64,000 nucleotides of DNA from Piper betle (lineage: Eukaryota; Streptophyta; Magnoliopsida; Piperales; Piperaceae): positions 54,881 through 118,880 of the forward strand of contig JAURVB010013334.1 in NCBI GenBank assembly GCA_033002965.1. The letters are read 5' to 3'. Within the stretch, counting starts at the first letter, position 1. Each line of letters begins with the position of its first letter. Shown here one piece after another: positions 47,340 through 57,839 of the stretch. A model generated the notes under the pieces. The model made no database searches, had not been told where the DNA came from, and was given only the letters and a program-made list of their open reading frames with translations. Made by a program: the position numbers and the translations under genes.

Positions 47340-48700
47340 TAGAGTACCTAGTTGTGAAGCTAGTTGCTCGAATATCTATGACTATCTCTTCCTCATTTCG
47401 TCTTCACATTCCCATGTGGATTTTTCAACTCCTCGTCGAGTCTATTGCACTCACACTAGGAGTACTTCTTTTCTTCAAAGAATCTTTACTCGGCGATCTA
47501 CGATTTGAATTGGATCTTGTAGATATATTATGTCTAGTTGCAGCTCTATCCCTTTGAAACTAACAACATGAGAGTTATCCGGATGGTACGCCTTCAGAAG
47601 TGACACATGGAAGACATCATACATAGCTGATAGATGTGGTAGCAATGCTAGCCTATAAGCCAATGGTCCAACGTGCTCGATCACACCAAATGGTTCGATA
47701 TATCGCGGACTAAGTTTCCCTTACATCCCGAATCTCATGTTTCCCTTAGTCAAAGAGACCTTCAGGAGAACATGATCTCCTCACATCTACACTGATCGGC
47801 ATAACTTTTCTGTCTGTCCTAAGCTAACCTCATTCTCTTGATCCGCATTACCACTTCCTGTGTTTGCTGGATCATTTGTAGCCCCACTACCCTATACCCA
47901 ACGTACTGGAGATTGACTTGGTCTGCCGTATAGTCCGTCAAATGGTGCCATTATAATTATGGGCTGATAAGTGATGATGTAGGAGAACTCCATAAGAGGT
48001 AGATGCTCTTCCCAACTTCCTCCAAAGTCCAAAATGCATGCTTGTAGCAAATCTTCTAAGATCTGTATGGTTCTTTCAGTCTGCCCATCTATCTAAGGGT
48101 GAAAGGTTGTGCTGAATCTCGACTTTATGCCCATAGTTATCTAGAAAGCTTTCCAAAATCGAGATGTGAACCTCGGATTCGCATCTGATAGTGACACTCC
48201 ATGTAACTTGACTATCTGATCTCTGTATAGCGTGACCAAAGTGGTCAATGGGTAATTCATCTTGATTGGTATGAAGGGTGAGCTCATTGTGAGCCGATCT
48301 ACTATGACCTATCTTGCATACTTCTATTGGCGGGCCTTAGGCAAACCGGCTACAAAGTTGTACGCTATGCTCTCCCACTTCCACTCTGGGGTTGCCAATG
48401 GCATATGTGCTTGGCTTACACTTGCTGGAACACCAAATAACTAGCGACTGTGTCATATACCTATCTCTTCATTCCTAGCCACTAATATGTTTGTTGGACA
48501 TCGTGATACATCTTCACTCCACTTAGATGCTCTAAGCATCTCGACATGTGAGCTTCATGAAGAATTGTACTTCAAAGTCGAGGACACTCTGGAACATTTG
48601 GCACAAAGAATTGATCTCTCAATCTAACTACCCATCTATATCCTTGGCCAATTTCTAGTGTGTTCCTTGTTCCAACCACTGACACAACTATTAATCTGCT
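47340..48700 (-). pseudogene. integrase with C-terminal chromodomain, degenerate
   Basis: Minus-strand reading from about 48500 down shows the integrase core blocks: PEWKWESIAYNFVAGLPK, then LSDANPRFTSRFWKAF, then FSTTFHP and DGQTERTIQILEDLL, separated by stops. Downstream come VGPLAYRLALLPHLSAMYDV and FHVSLLKAYHPDNSHVV (47490-47680), the integrase C-terminal block. The chromodomain VEKSTWECEDEMRKR follows near 47370-47420. Several stops (for example inside KEVLLV*VQ*T) inactivate it. The chromodomain in chromoviruses directs integration to marked chromatin. Confidence 0.85.
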
Positions 48701-49019
48701 TCTTGTGCAACCTTGATCTGTTCAAACACACTTGATGAATGGTCAATCATGCCATCATTTCAACCAACTATCTCTAACATGTAGCATATTGAGTCACTGA
48801 CACTACTGGCAATCCTGTGGAGCCTGGTACTGACTTCCTACTCAAAGCATCAACTACAACATTTGCTTTTCTCGTGTGGTACACTCTGTCGATCTCGTTG
48901 TATGATAACATCTCTAACCATCTTCTCTGCCTGGTGTTCAAATCCTTCTACATGAAGATATATTTTAGACTCTAGTGATCAGTCAAGAGTTTGAAAGATG
49001 TTCCATACAAGTAGTGCCT

Positions 49020-49730
49020 CTATATAATGAGAGTGAATATGACCGTTGTAAGCTCTAGGTCATTTGTAAGATAGTTATGCTCATGCACCTTGGGTGTGCA
49101 AGATGCATAGGCTATAACCTTATCCTTCTGCATCAAAACACAACCTAGACCAATGCCTGTGGCATCTATGTAAATTACAAAATCCATGTGTCCCTCAAGC
49201 AATGGGAGGATAGGTGCCGAAGTCAATCTCTCCTTCAGCGTCCTGAAACTCTGCTCACATTCGTCCATCCATCTGAACCGTTCCTCCTTCCTAGTCAATC
49301 ATGCAAGAGGGGCTGCTATGGAAGAGAAACCCCAAATGAACTTTTTGTAGTATCCAGCTAGGCCTAGGAAACTCTGAACCTTTGTAGGGGTCTTCAGCTA
49401 TTCTCACTGTACTATTGCTTCTATCTTGGCTAGATCTACTGAGATACATGTTGTTGAGATGATATGGCTGAGAAAGTTCACTTTTGATAGCCAAAAACTG
49501 CACTTCAAAAACTTCCTGTACAATCTATGCTCTCTCAGTGTCTGCAACACAGTCCTCAGATGTTGCTCATGCTCTTCCCTGGACGAAGAGTATACTAGTA
49601 TGTCATCTACAAAAATGATCAGAAACTGATCCGAATATGGACTAAACTCTCTATTCATCAAGTCTATAAATGCTACTGGAGCATTGGCCAATCCAAAAGG
49701 CATGACTAAAAACACGTAGTGGCCATATCT
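49020..49730 (-). pseudogene. element C reverse transcriptase (C-terminal part) and RNase H
   Basis: Minus-strand frame 49404-49715 reads [20 protein letters not shown] and then the catalytic block [11 protein letters not shown] (Phe-Val-Asp-Asp), followed by the RT connection. Frame 49020-49298 holds the RNase H part: FRWMDECEQSFRTLKERLTS, VIYIDATGIGLGCVLMQ, VIAYASCTPKVHEHNY. It continues the RT piece at 53155-53600; the break falls exactly at solo LTR D. A frame change between the two frames disables it. Confidence 0.9.
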
Positions 49731-52700
49731 TGTAATACCCCAATTCGGCCCGAAGGGACGAACCGAATCATGATATTATATTTTGGAAGCTACTCGTTGG
49801 GCTATCGCATATAGACTTTACGGAAGTGGATCTCAACTCTCCATGGAGGTTAAGACAGACACCAAGTTTGGTTTTCATAGAAAGCGTGTAGAGTTCGTAC
49901 TATAAAGGCAGATCATAGCTTAAAGGATTCCTATGTGACCACCCCTAGTCGTAACAGAGGTAGAACCATCCCTACGACTATGAGTAGTGACTTCAAAAAT
50001 GTGATTATCACTCTCAACTGTAGAAGAGGCACACCCCCGCTATAGTTTTGAGGTTGCATGATGTTGTGTATATCGTATTCTTACAACTTAGTTCAAGTAA
50101 TTGGCTTAGGTCTTCTTATTAGTTACATGAAGATGATGCGAGTATTTAAATAAGGGTCATGGTTACCTGTTCCACATACCCAACGCGAGCAATAATTAAA
50201 GTGTCAGAGAATTACACTGCATCATCGGGTATCAGGGCATCAAGCCCAAATACCTGGACTTCATGTGGGTCTTCAAGTGGTGTGAACCGTAATCTCCTCC
50301 ACCCACATTACTCTAACACACACATAGCTACAACTAAATACGTCTCATGTACCTAACTTAGCTCTTCGTCATGTTCCTGGACTCTGGGGCTTGTATACCT
50401 TGGAGATGATGGTTAGTCTTGCCCCAAAGTATTATAACTTTTTAGTAAAATATAATAATATAGAGATAAAACATGCTAGCACAACCATCATGACATACAT
50501 CTGAATCATACAAGGTTCACATAATTAGGGCATAAGCTCGTCATATAGTCATCTACAAAATACATAGTCTAAAATAGACAACATAACACAGGCCCCCGCC
50601 ACCAGTGCCACTGAGCCTTTGATCCATGCACCTAAGCCGGCCAACACCAGGGAACCTCACCTATATATATTAAAAAACCACATCAGTAATCAAAAAATTT
50701 AATTACCAATCCAAATAACTACCAATAAAATAGCAAGTTGGTAAATGGGTATTCCATTATCCACAAAAACTTATGAAACTTCAAAATTACCTCACACTGG
50801 GCGGTAAGCAAACATAGCACGAATGCGCTACTAATATTCATATTCATACATATAACACTTACACCGTCACATCCATTGTATTACACCCGTCATAGTACTC
50901 GAGTGGCAAAAAGAACGATTAAGTTAGTACCACAAATTCCGAAAATATGTTGCATTACACAGTACCTTCATATTCTGCACTACCTCAGGGATTGAAGGAG
51001 TACTAGTGTGGTCCATACATATCTCCAAACCGCTCACTCTCTTATTCGTGAATCCGTAAAAATGTGTGTACTTATATAATAGGTTTAGGGAAGAGGTTTG
51101 TATCATATATTTCTGGAGCTTCAATTCGAAAACTAACAAGGGATCTCATCCTTATAGTTTTATTAAACATGTGTAGAAAACACGGCTAAATGACCCAACA
51201 TCAGAGGGATTCGATAAAATGTCGTTGATGCAGTCCTACATCTAAAACACTATCAAACTAGACACGCAGGGAATCAAGTAGAGATCAAGTAAAGGGAGAG
51301 TTCTACGGACCTGAGTGAGTAGAGATCTGTATTCTAGTCGGTAAGCTTGCCTGCGATATCTAGCACGTAGATGGAATCGAATAAGAATTGGGTCACATTG
51401 GCACGCAAATGAGGCAAAACCTCCACACAAGATCAACACTTAACATCATATAATTGGGATGACCAGATGATTTTTTGGACGAGCCTAACAATGTCTAAAT
51501 GGGATGATATTTGGATGGGTTGCCCCCTACACTCTAAGGTTCATAGTTAAATTCACCATGGCTGGCCCATGGGCTAATCAAGGGGAACGATGCCCATTAC
51601 GCTCGGCCCTAAGGTGCTGGAACAAAGTTCCCGGGCTGTGCACCAATTTTGTAACTATTGGGTCTTGGGCTAAATGACTCCAAATGGGCTTGGGTTAGTG
51701 GTCATAGCTGGACAACACATGGATCGTGAGTCCAATAAAATTTTGGCTAAGGTTACTTTGTAAATAGGCCTAAGTATATTTTACAATTTGGGTCACAAGA
51801 TGGGCTCTTTCTAGAGCTATCTGAACCCTAACAAATTTGAAATTTACAATAAAATTGGGAACCTACCCAAATGGCCCCAAAATCCTATGGGTGACTAATA
51901 TTAGGGTTAAAATTTTACCACAAACTCCTATAATTACCATGCAAAATATGGCATGTTTTTCATCAACATATCCTATAAGGTCAGAGAGTAGAAATTGGAG
52001 AAATGAGCCCATATATCACTATAACGGGCCAATTTGCCACCTTACCTCACTTTTTATCCTCATGCATAAAAATTATAAGGCATGGCAGGTAAAACACCCA
52101 ACAGAAAAGTTGTAGATCTACATGTTTTAAGTGCAAAAAAATAATAATCGTGAAAGTGGAACATCAGAATGGCAATATGTGATTTTTATACTGAAACGGT
52201 GCATGCATATCAGTGACCTACATGCATTATAAAATTTATATCTATTTATTTACGTGTCAAAATATAATAAATGGGTACTTAAACTTCTCCTACCATTGAG
52301 TTATACACAATAAAAATATTCTAAAAATAAATTCATTGAATCATATAAGCAATATACGTCAAACAAGAAGCAACAGAGGCAGCCCAAACCTGATGCTAAC
52401 GAGCGAAGACTAAGGGGAGGTCTTTTGAGGCCTCAACCCTCAAAGACTACCACCCAAGGATGGTAGGAACGTGAAGGGGGTTGCTTGGAGCTCCATGGAG
52501 GAAGAAGAAGGCCAATGAGAGTAGAAGAAAGTGGTTGGAGGTGAGGAGAGAAGGAGAAATGGTGAAAAGGTGAGGGAAGGGGTGGATTTTATAGAAAAAT
52601 GGTGGTTGGTTTGGTGATATCATAGGTATGGGTGCCATACCTATAAAGGTATGGATTGGCTTGGTAATGTCATAGAGGTATGGGTTAGCTTGGTAATGTC

Positions 52701-53154
52701 ATAGAGGTATGAGTGTCATACCTAAAGAGGTATGGGTATCATACCTATAGATGCATGGGGATTAGCTAAAGAGGTATAGGTTGGGCTATCTCAAAACCCA
52801 AAAACTTAGGGTTTTACCATAAAATGATCGGGCCCACCTCGGGAATTGCACTATAGGTCCCAAAAGGGGTCAAGATTATCTGAAATGTTATCAAACACAC
52901 AGTAAGCACATAAAAGGCACGCAAGGGACACGATCCTAACATCTAACTATATACAATTAAATTGGACCAAACATGAAAAAGGCCAGGGGTGCCACATCCA
53001 AATAGGCATACCGAGCGTTAAAGGAGGCTAAGGCTAGGTAACTTATACTATACCACATATAAACCACGGAAAGAAGAGCCAAGCCGTACTAACCAGATTC
53101 AAGTAACAACCGAACTGACAGTAAAACCCTCGGGTGGACAGCGCGGGTTTTACA
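49731..53154 (-). mobile_element. solo LTR (D) inserted in the RT of element C, perfect TSD
   Basis: It starts TGTAATACCCC and ends GGGTTTTACA, about 3,424 bp. It is flanked by TATCT at 49726-49730 and TATCT at 53155-53159. Removing it with one TATCT restores the RT reading frame from TTFMTRY to [10 protein letters not shown], so the boundaries are exact. Upstream-module motifs (GGGATCTCATCC near 51134, CGATAAAATG near 51212) relate it to LTRs A to C, but it is a diverged family. It inserted after element C. Confidence 0.93.
52622..52746. repeat. three short hairpins AGGTATG...CATACCT in LTR D
   Basis: Hairpins at 52622-52644 (arms ATAGGTATGG / CCATACCTAT), 52705-52723 (AGGTATGA / TCATACCT) and 52728-52746 (AGGTATG / CATACCT) share a 3-5 nt loop. 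They lie in a loose minisatellite with CTTGGTAATGTCATAGAGG repeated. Confidence 0.7.
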
Positions 53155-53600
53155 TATCTGGTCATGAATGTAGTCTTTGGGATGTCCTCTGCTCTATTCT
53201 TCAATTGGTAGTATCTTGACCTCAAATCAATGTTCGAGAAGATGACTGATGTACTCAAATGGTCGAATAGATCATCAATATGAGGAAGACGGTATCTGTT
53301 CTTAATAGTTGCATGGTTTAGCATCTTATAATTGATGCATAAACGCATGCCTCCATCCTTCTTCCTCACGAATAGCACCGGCACACCCCATGGAGAGACA
53401 CTCAGTTTGATGAATCATTAATCCAACAGTGTCTGTATCTGTTCCTAGTTCCTTGAGTTTAAAAGGTGTCATTCTGTACGGAGCTTTAGAGATCGATGTT
53501 GTGCCTGACATCAACTGAATAGCAAGGTCTACTTCTCTGTTTAGTGGCAATCCAATAATCTCATTTAGAAATATGTCAGTGAATTCTCTAACCACTAGAA
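53155..53600 (-). pseudogene. element C reverse transcriptase, N-terminal part
   Basis: The minus strand shows EFTDIFLNEIIGLPLNREVD at the protease-RT boundary, PYRMTPFKLKEL, then [35 protein letters not shown] and [14 protein letters not shown], the standard Ty3/gypsy RT blocks in order. A frameshift lies near 53390 between frames 53326-53595 and 53043-53384. It joins the piece at 49020-49730 across LTR D. Confidence 0.9.
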
Positions 53601-54080
53601 TATGGTCAATGCTCGGCTTGTCCCATGAACCACTCTACTTAGCCGAAACTAATGTTGTCATTATCAACTCACTATCTTGATCTAGTTATCTCACTGCATT
53701 CTAATAGGATATCTATCTTTATTCTCTATCTCTACCCTGACAGTGGAAGAAAAAGTAGCGTCTTCCATAGCAGAAAGTCACCATCTTTCTTCGGCAATCT
53801 ATCATGGCTCCTTGCTTAGACATCTAGTTCATTCCAAATATCACATTGAATTCTTATAACTTGAATAATATCAAGTCAGCTACAAGTTGTCAATGTTAAA
53901 TCTCAACATGGGCATTATGTAATCACTCGCCCATTGCTATCACACTACTAGTGGGAGTGGACACTAATGGTGAATGCCCAAACTCTTCTATCTTACATCC
54001 AAACCTACTTGTGTGTAAGTATGAAATAAATGAGTGCGTGCAGCCAGGTCAAATAAGACTCGTGCAAGTACAAAGCCTAC
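53601..54080 (-). pseudogene. element C aspartic protease region, degenerate
   Basis: On the minus strand, LFDLAARTH near 54040-54070 stands where the Asp-Ser-Gly active site should be. FNVIFGMN near 53840 is the downstream conserved block. Several stops occur. The active site is altered, so it is inactive. Confidence 0.75.
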
Positions 54081-56040
54081 TGAAAGCGTACCTATCATGA
54101 CTGTCGTATCCTCAAGTGCCTCTGCCACAATGGTTGCATACATCCTCATAGGCTGCTATTGTGTTGGGGTAGGGGATGATGGTGGTAGTACTGCCTGATT
54201 ATGGTCCTGCCAATTTTGAGATGGTGGTGTTTGTTGTCTACCCCATTACTGTCTAGCCTGCCCTACAATTGTCTAGCCTAATTCTATTGTCTACCCTCTC
54301 AGGTTTTGTCCCCTTTGCTACTATCTTGGTGGTTGTTGGTCTCCACCTCTTTGGCCTTGACCTTGGCCCTATTGACCTCTTTGCTATTGCTGATGCTAAT
54401 GGGCTAGGAGTGTAAGTCTCGATTGAGGCCCTGGGAGTGTCAATTGCTAGTTCTGGCTAGTTGGACAAGCTGCGGCTCTATGCCCTAGCTAACCGCAACT
54501 ATGGCAAGTGTTAGTGCCTACTCTGCACTTTGTAGCTTGATAACCTAGCTGACCCGTAGTTACAAAAATCGGAATCGAATGTTGAATCGGATTGGAAGGG
54601 AGTCATTGAATCAAACTGATTCATCAAAAATTGGATTACTTGAATCGGTCAAAATCGGTGGGTTATTAGTTGTAGAATATATCATTTTAATGTTCTGGTG
54701 TACAATATTTTATAGTATTTTTTCATTTTTTGGATTTTTTTAATTATTTGTAGTTATTATTTTTTACTCGAGCCAGAGTCGAGTCAACTTTTAATTACAA
54801 GAGTGCCATTGACCATTTCTTTCCCCCCAATTCTCTCTTCCCGATCGCCGGTGCCGCCGCCCTTGCCCAATCTGCCCCCCTCCTCCTAGCCACCCACTGT
54901 CGCCACTCCACCCTGCCCCCATCGCCACCCTCGCCGCTCGACCCCCCCCCTCCCCTCCCCGTCGCCCTCCCTAATCGGTTGATTCATGGATCAGCTCAAA
55001 TTAGCTGATCCACGAATAGATTTTTACCGTGACTAATTTACATGCTTTTCTGAAGCGAAATCCTTCTGATCCAATTTAAATCTTCTGAATCATCCGATTT
55101 TTGCAACCATGGGCTGACAGCAACTATAACATCTATTTGTGCTTGCTCTGCACTCACCTCCATGATGACGTTTGCAATTCTGATAGAAAGTTGGTCTGTT
55201 GCCCTGAACCTAGCCATCCATAGCCCTCATGGCAACTAGTGCACGTGGTTGATGTCTCAGTTGTGGTCTTTGCTCTGGTTGATACGGCCTTGGATGTTGT
55301 TGCCTCTGGTCAAAATCTCGAGGAGGTCGAGTAGCTATAACTCATTTTGCCTCATTTGTAGTACTCAACTACATCACCAAAGGTGGTGAACTTCGTATCG
55401 AGATAGGCCATCCTGATCTCATGATGGAGGCCTTCATAAAAGCTCTCTATTCTCCTTCCTTCGGTGGGAACCAAATCTGGTGCAAACCTTTCCAGAGCTC
55501 TAAATTTGGTCTCATATTGCACTGCTATCATGTGACCTTGCTTCATCGTCTAAAATTCTAGCTCCTTCCCCTTCCTGACATCTAATGGAAAGTACTTTCC
55601 ATCGAATTTTGCTCTAAATTCTTCCCAAGTGATGTCTTGAGGTTGTTGATGGGCAAATGTGAAATTTTCACTGAATCCCACCATATCCTGGTTTCATCTT
55701 GGAATGACCCTATAATGATGTGTATACTATGCTCCATTGGGCATGTGATACTACCAAAAACTCTTATGATCGATGATATCCACAAGTATGCCACTTTTGC
55801 ATCCAACTTCCCAAAGAATGGTCGTCCATCATTCTTCATGAACTTTTCATATTGCCTCAATTCCAAGTTCCTTGCATCCGCTGATCTGTTAGATTCTTCA
55901 CCTAGCTCATATTGCAAAAATTGTGGTCCTGTACCTGCTAGTACACTGTCAAATCTTATAGCTCCACTTCCACTTGCAATCATCCCGCTACCTAATACTG
56001 TGGGCCCGCTGACATCTAGTCCCATTCATGCCTGAAAGGG
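54081..56040 (-). pseudogene. element C gag, with two zinc knuckles, degenerate
   Basis: Frame 55582-56025 (minus) contains the capsid block FMKNDGRPFFGKLDAKVAYL and IIIGSFQDETRIWWDSVK. Frame 55352-55546 contains VQYETKFRALERFAPDLVPT and then RIESFYEGLHHEIR, the usual gypsy gag sequence. Two CCHC-like knuckles follow (near 55120-55140 plus 54530-54550, and near 54480-54510). The first is split by the TIR element at 54553-55113. The start codon at about 56025 is tentative. Confidence 0.85.
54553..55113. mobile_element. TIR element (561 bp) carrying LTR-like sequence
   Basis: Left end CCCGTAGTTACAAAAATCGG and right end, reversed, CCCATGGTTGCAAAAATCGG form terminal inverted repeats (17 of 20, extending one base further). 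CTGA flanks both sides (54549-54552, 55114-55117). It sits in the first gag zinc knuckle of element C. The segment about 54715-54960 resembles the reverse complement of LTR A/C near 46780-46870 (TTATTATTTTT, GAGTCGAGTCAACTTTTAA, then a C-rich stretch), suggesting that it captured LTR sequence. Superfamily not assigned. Confidence 0.8.
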
Positions 56041-56659
56041 GGCAAACAGAAGAGCCGTTGTTAGAGTAGTCCTCTGTTGCAGAGGTGGAGGAGGAGGTGG
56101 TGGCAGAGGGCCCATGGGAAGTGCTGGCTCTCCTCGTGCCTCATCACCCACTACATGTCTCTTCTCAGCTTTGGCAACCAAGAGGGTTATTTGTCTAAGC
56201 TCTCTCCTAAATTCCTCTTGGTTTTGCTACATCTATATCTACACCTCAGCCATTCTGGCAATCACTACATCTCTCTCCTATTGACTACTACTACTACTAC
56301 TATGATGATTGTCTTGACGATGGCTCTCATTGTGTCAACTAACTGGGATTGGCATACATGTCTCTCCTAGTGGCATGGTAGTCCTTGATGACTAGATGTT
56401 GTGCCACTATGACCATGGCTGAGACTTCCCTGTCTAGGCAATGGAGGGGATGGGGTCCTGATCTATATCCCACGAGTCTATCTCACTATCCAGCTAGTAA
56501 TCTTTACTCTAACCTAAACACCCTGTCACACCACTGATTGGTAAGAAAATCTACAAACAAAAACATTAAGACAAAAATATACCTATTGGCACAACTCAAA
56601 GAAGCTTTTGTACACATGTAGCTTGTAATACATATACCATCTTAATCAACCAAGGGTTA
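56041..56659 (-). other. element C leader region
   Basis: Sequence between the probable gag start and the PBS. It contains short CT- and AC-rich runs such as CTACTACTACTACTATGATG. No protein motif is visible. Confidence 0.5.
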
Positions 56660-56671
56660 GCTCTGACGCTA
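56660..56671 (-). other. primer-binding site of element C
   Basis: GCTCTGACGCTA on the plus strand is the reverse of TAGCGTCAGAGC, which matches the Met-tRNA-type site at 9 of 12 bases. It lies four bases from the 5' LTR boundary at 56676. Confidence 0.7.
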
Positions 56672-56675
56672 AGAC

Positions 56676-56987
56676 TATAAGACCCCATTTTGGTTCACAT
56701 GCAAACCAAAGTGGACTTGGTATCAACAACTGAACCGTTCATTAATCTACTTGATTTGGTTAACCCAATCTAGATCTAACCCCAGCGTCTCAAGATGATA
56801 ATGTAAGCATTCAATGCATGGATAAGATGCTTAGGCGCTAGCATGGTTCTAGATGCATTCTATAATATGCAATCAGGTTCAAAGCAAAACAAACACGTGA
56901 AACATTTAAGAAAAATAATTATTTTTAAAACAAAACGGATATTGTCTTCCTAAAAAGTGTAGTGGGACCACTTATCAACAACAAGCA

Positions 56988-57027
<40 letters not shown>

Positions 57028-57527
57028 CAATTAACAGTAGGAAAACATGTAAAAAAACATGAATTTTTCTCTCAACATTTCAATTATCATCACTCTGTTC
57101 ATCTTGAATCGGGTCTCAACCACGTTAGCTTATTCTGTTCATTTCAAATTATAGCAATAGGACACACATAGATGATTTCATTCAATCAGACATTAAGGCA
57201 TTCATCTACCACCATTCATAGTAATTTATCACATCGCATTCTTATTCAACGTTGGCAGGTACATGCGGGTAAGTTGACTTAACCTCGACTCGAGTTAAAA
57301 ATAATAACTAACTCATGATAAATTAAAAATATCCAGAAAAATTAGAAAATCCCATAAAATATAATATATATCATAATATCCAAATGATGTTCTATAACTC
57401 ATCCTAATGATTTATTCAGCCTAAAAATGATTATATGATTAAATACAAAAAAAACTGCATACTGTCATATAGTCTGATAAATCATTTCTCATCATTTTTC
57501 TAACATCATCATCATATACTTGAGTAC
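56676..57527 (-). repeat. 5' LTR of element C, internally deleted and end-truncated
   Basis: The start TATAAGACCCC corresponds to TGTAACACCCC. 56676 to about 57265 aligns with 44491-45040. It then jumps to the part matching about 46830-47115 (57275-57527) and stops about 130 bp short of the expected TTTTACA end. The deletion removes about 1.8 kb, including the promoter. Confidence 0.8.
56989..57028. repeat. (TA)n(CA)n microsatellite in the 5' LTR of element C
   Basis: Eight TA units followed by about twelve CA units. The paired 3' LTR has only GCAATATATAACAATTAAC at this place (near 44790), so the tract arose after the element inserted. Confidence 0.9.
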
Positions 57528-57839
57528 ACCCCTGAAGGTAGGGAGCTCAACAAAGGCTCATATAATTAGATAATTTAAATGATGAAAAATGGACATGATT
57601 ATTACCTTATTTTCACTTTTATTATACTACTTAGTGATTTCAGCACTAACAAGGAATTGCCTCAATAGGTATGGTCATGGATAGATAGATAAGAGTTTGG
57701 ACAGTCGGAGGACTCTTTTATTAGACTATGGATTTTTCTTATTTTAGTTGGTATTATATATATGGAATGTTTGTTGGGAGTGTGATTTCAATTCGTTTCA
57801 TGGGTCTTAGTTTATTTCGAGCATTGGTTATCATTTTAT
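57528..57839. other. unassigned 0.3-kb segment between LTR fragments
   Basis: It lies between the truncated C LTR and the resumed B LTR. It may be the right-hand remainder of LTR H (42081-44490), because C would have inserted into H. No homology inside this window was found to prove this. Confidence 0.35.

Larger units (their letters stand above)
44491..57527 (-). mobile_element. old Ty3/gypsy chromovirus (Tekay/Del-like), minus strand, nested insertions
   Basis: Order on the minus strand: 5' LTR (57527-56676), PBS, gag with two zinc knuckles, protease, RT, RNase H, integrase, chromodomain, polypurine tract, 3' LTR (47250-44491). The integrase-then-chromodomain end marks it as a chromovirus. 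The sequence style resembles the Tekay/Del lineage, whose LTRs are typically long. The coding region is full of stops. The two LTRs are strongly diverged and the 5' one has a ~1.8-kb internal deletion and a lost end, so the element is old. It carries solo LTR D in RT (49731-53154) and a TIR element in gag (54553-55113). Confidence 0.88.

Noticed and set aside
47354..47557. Plus-strand 67-codon hydrophobic frame
   Set aside because: Antisense of the integrase C-terminus and chromodomain of element C.
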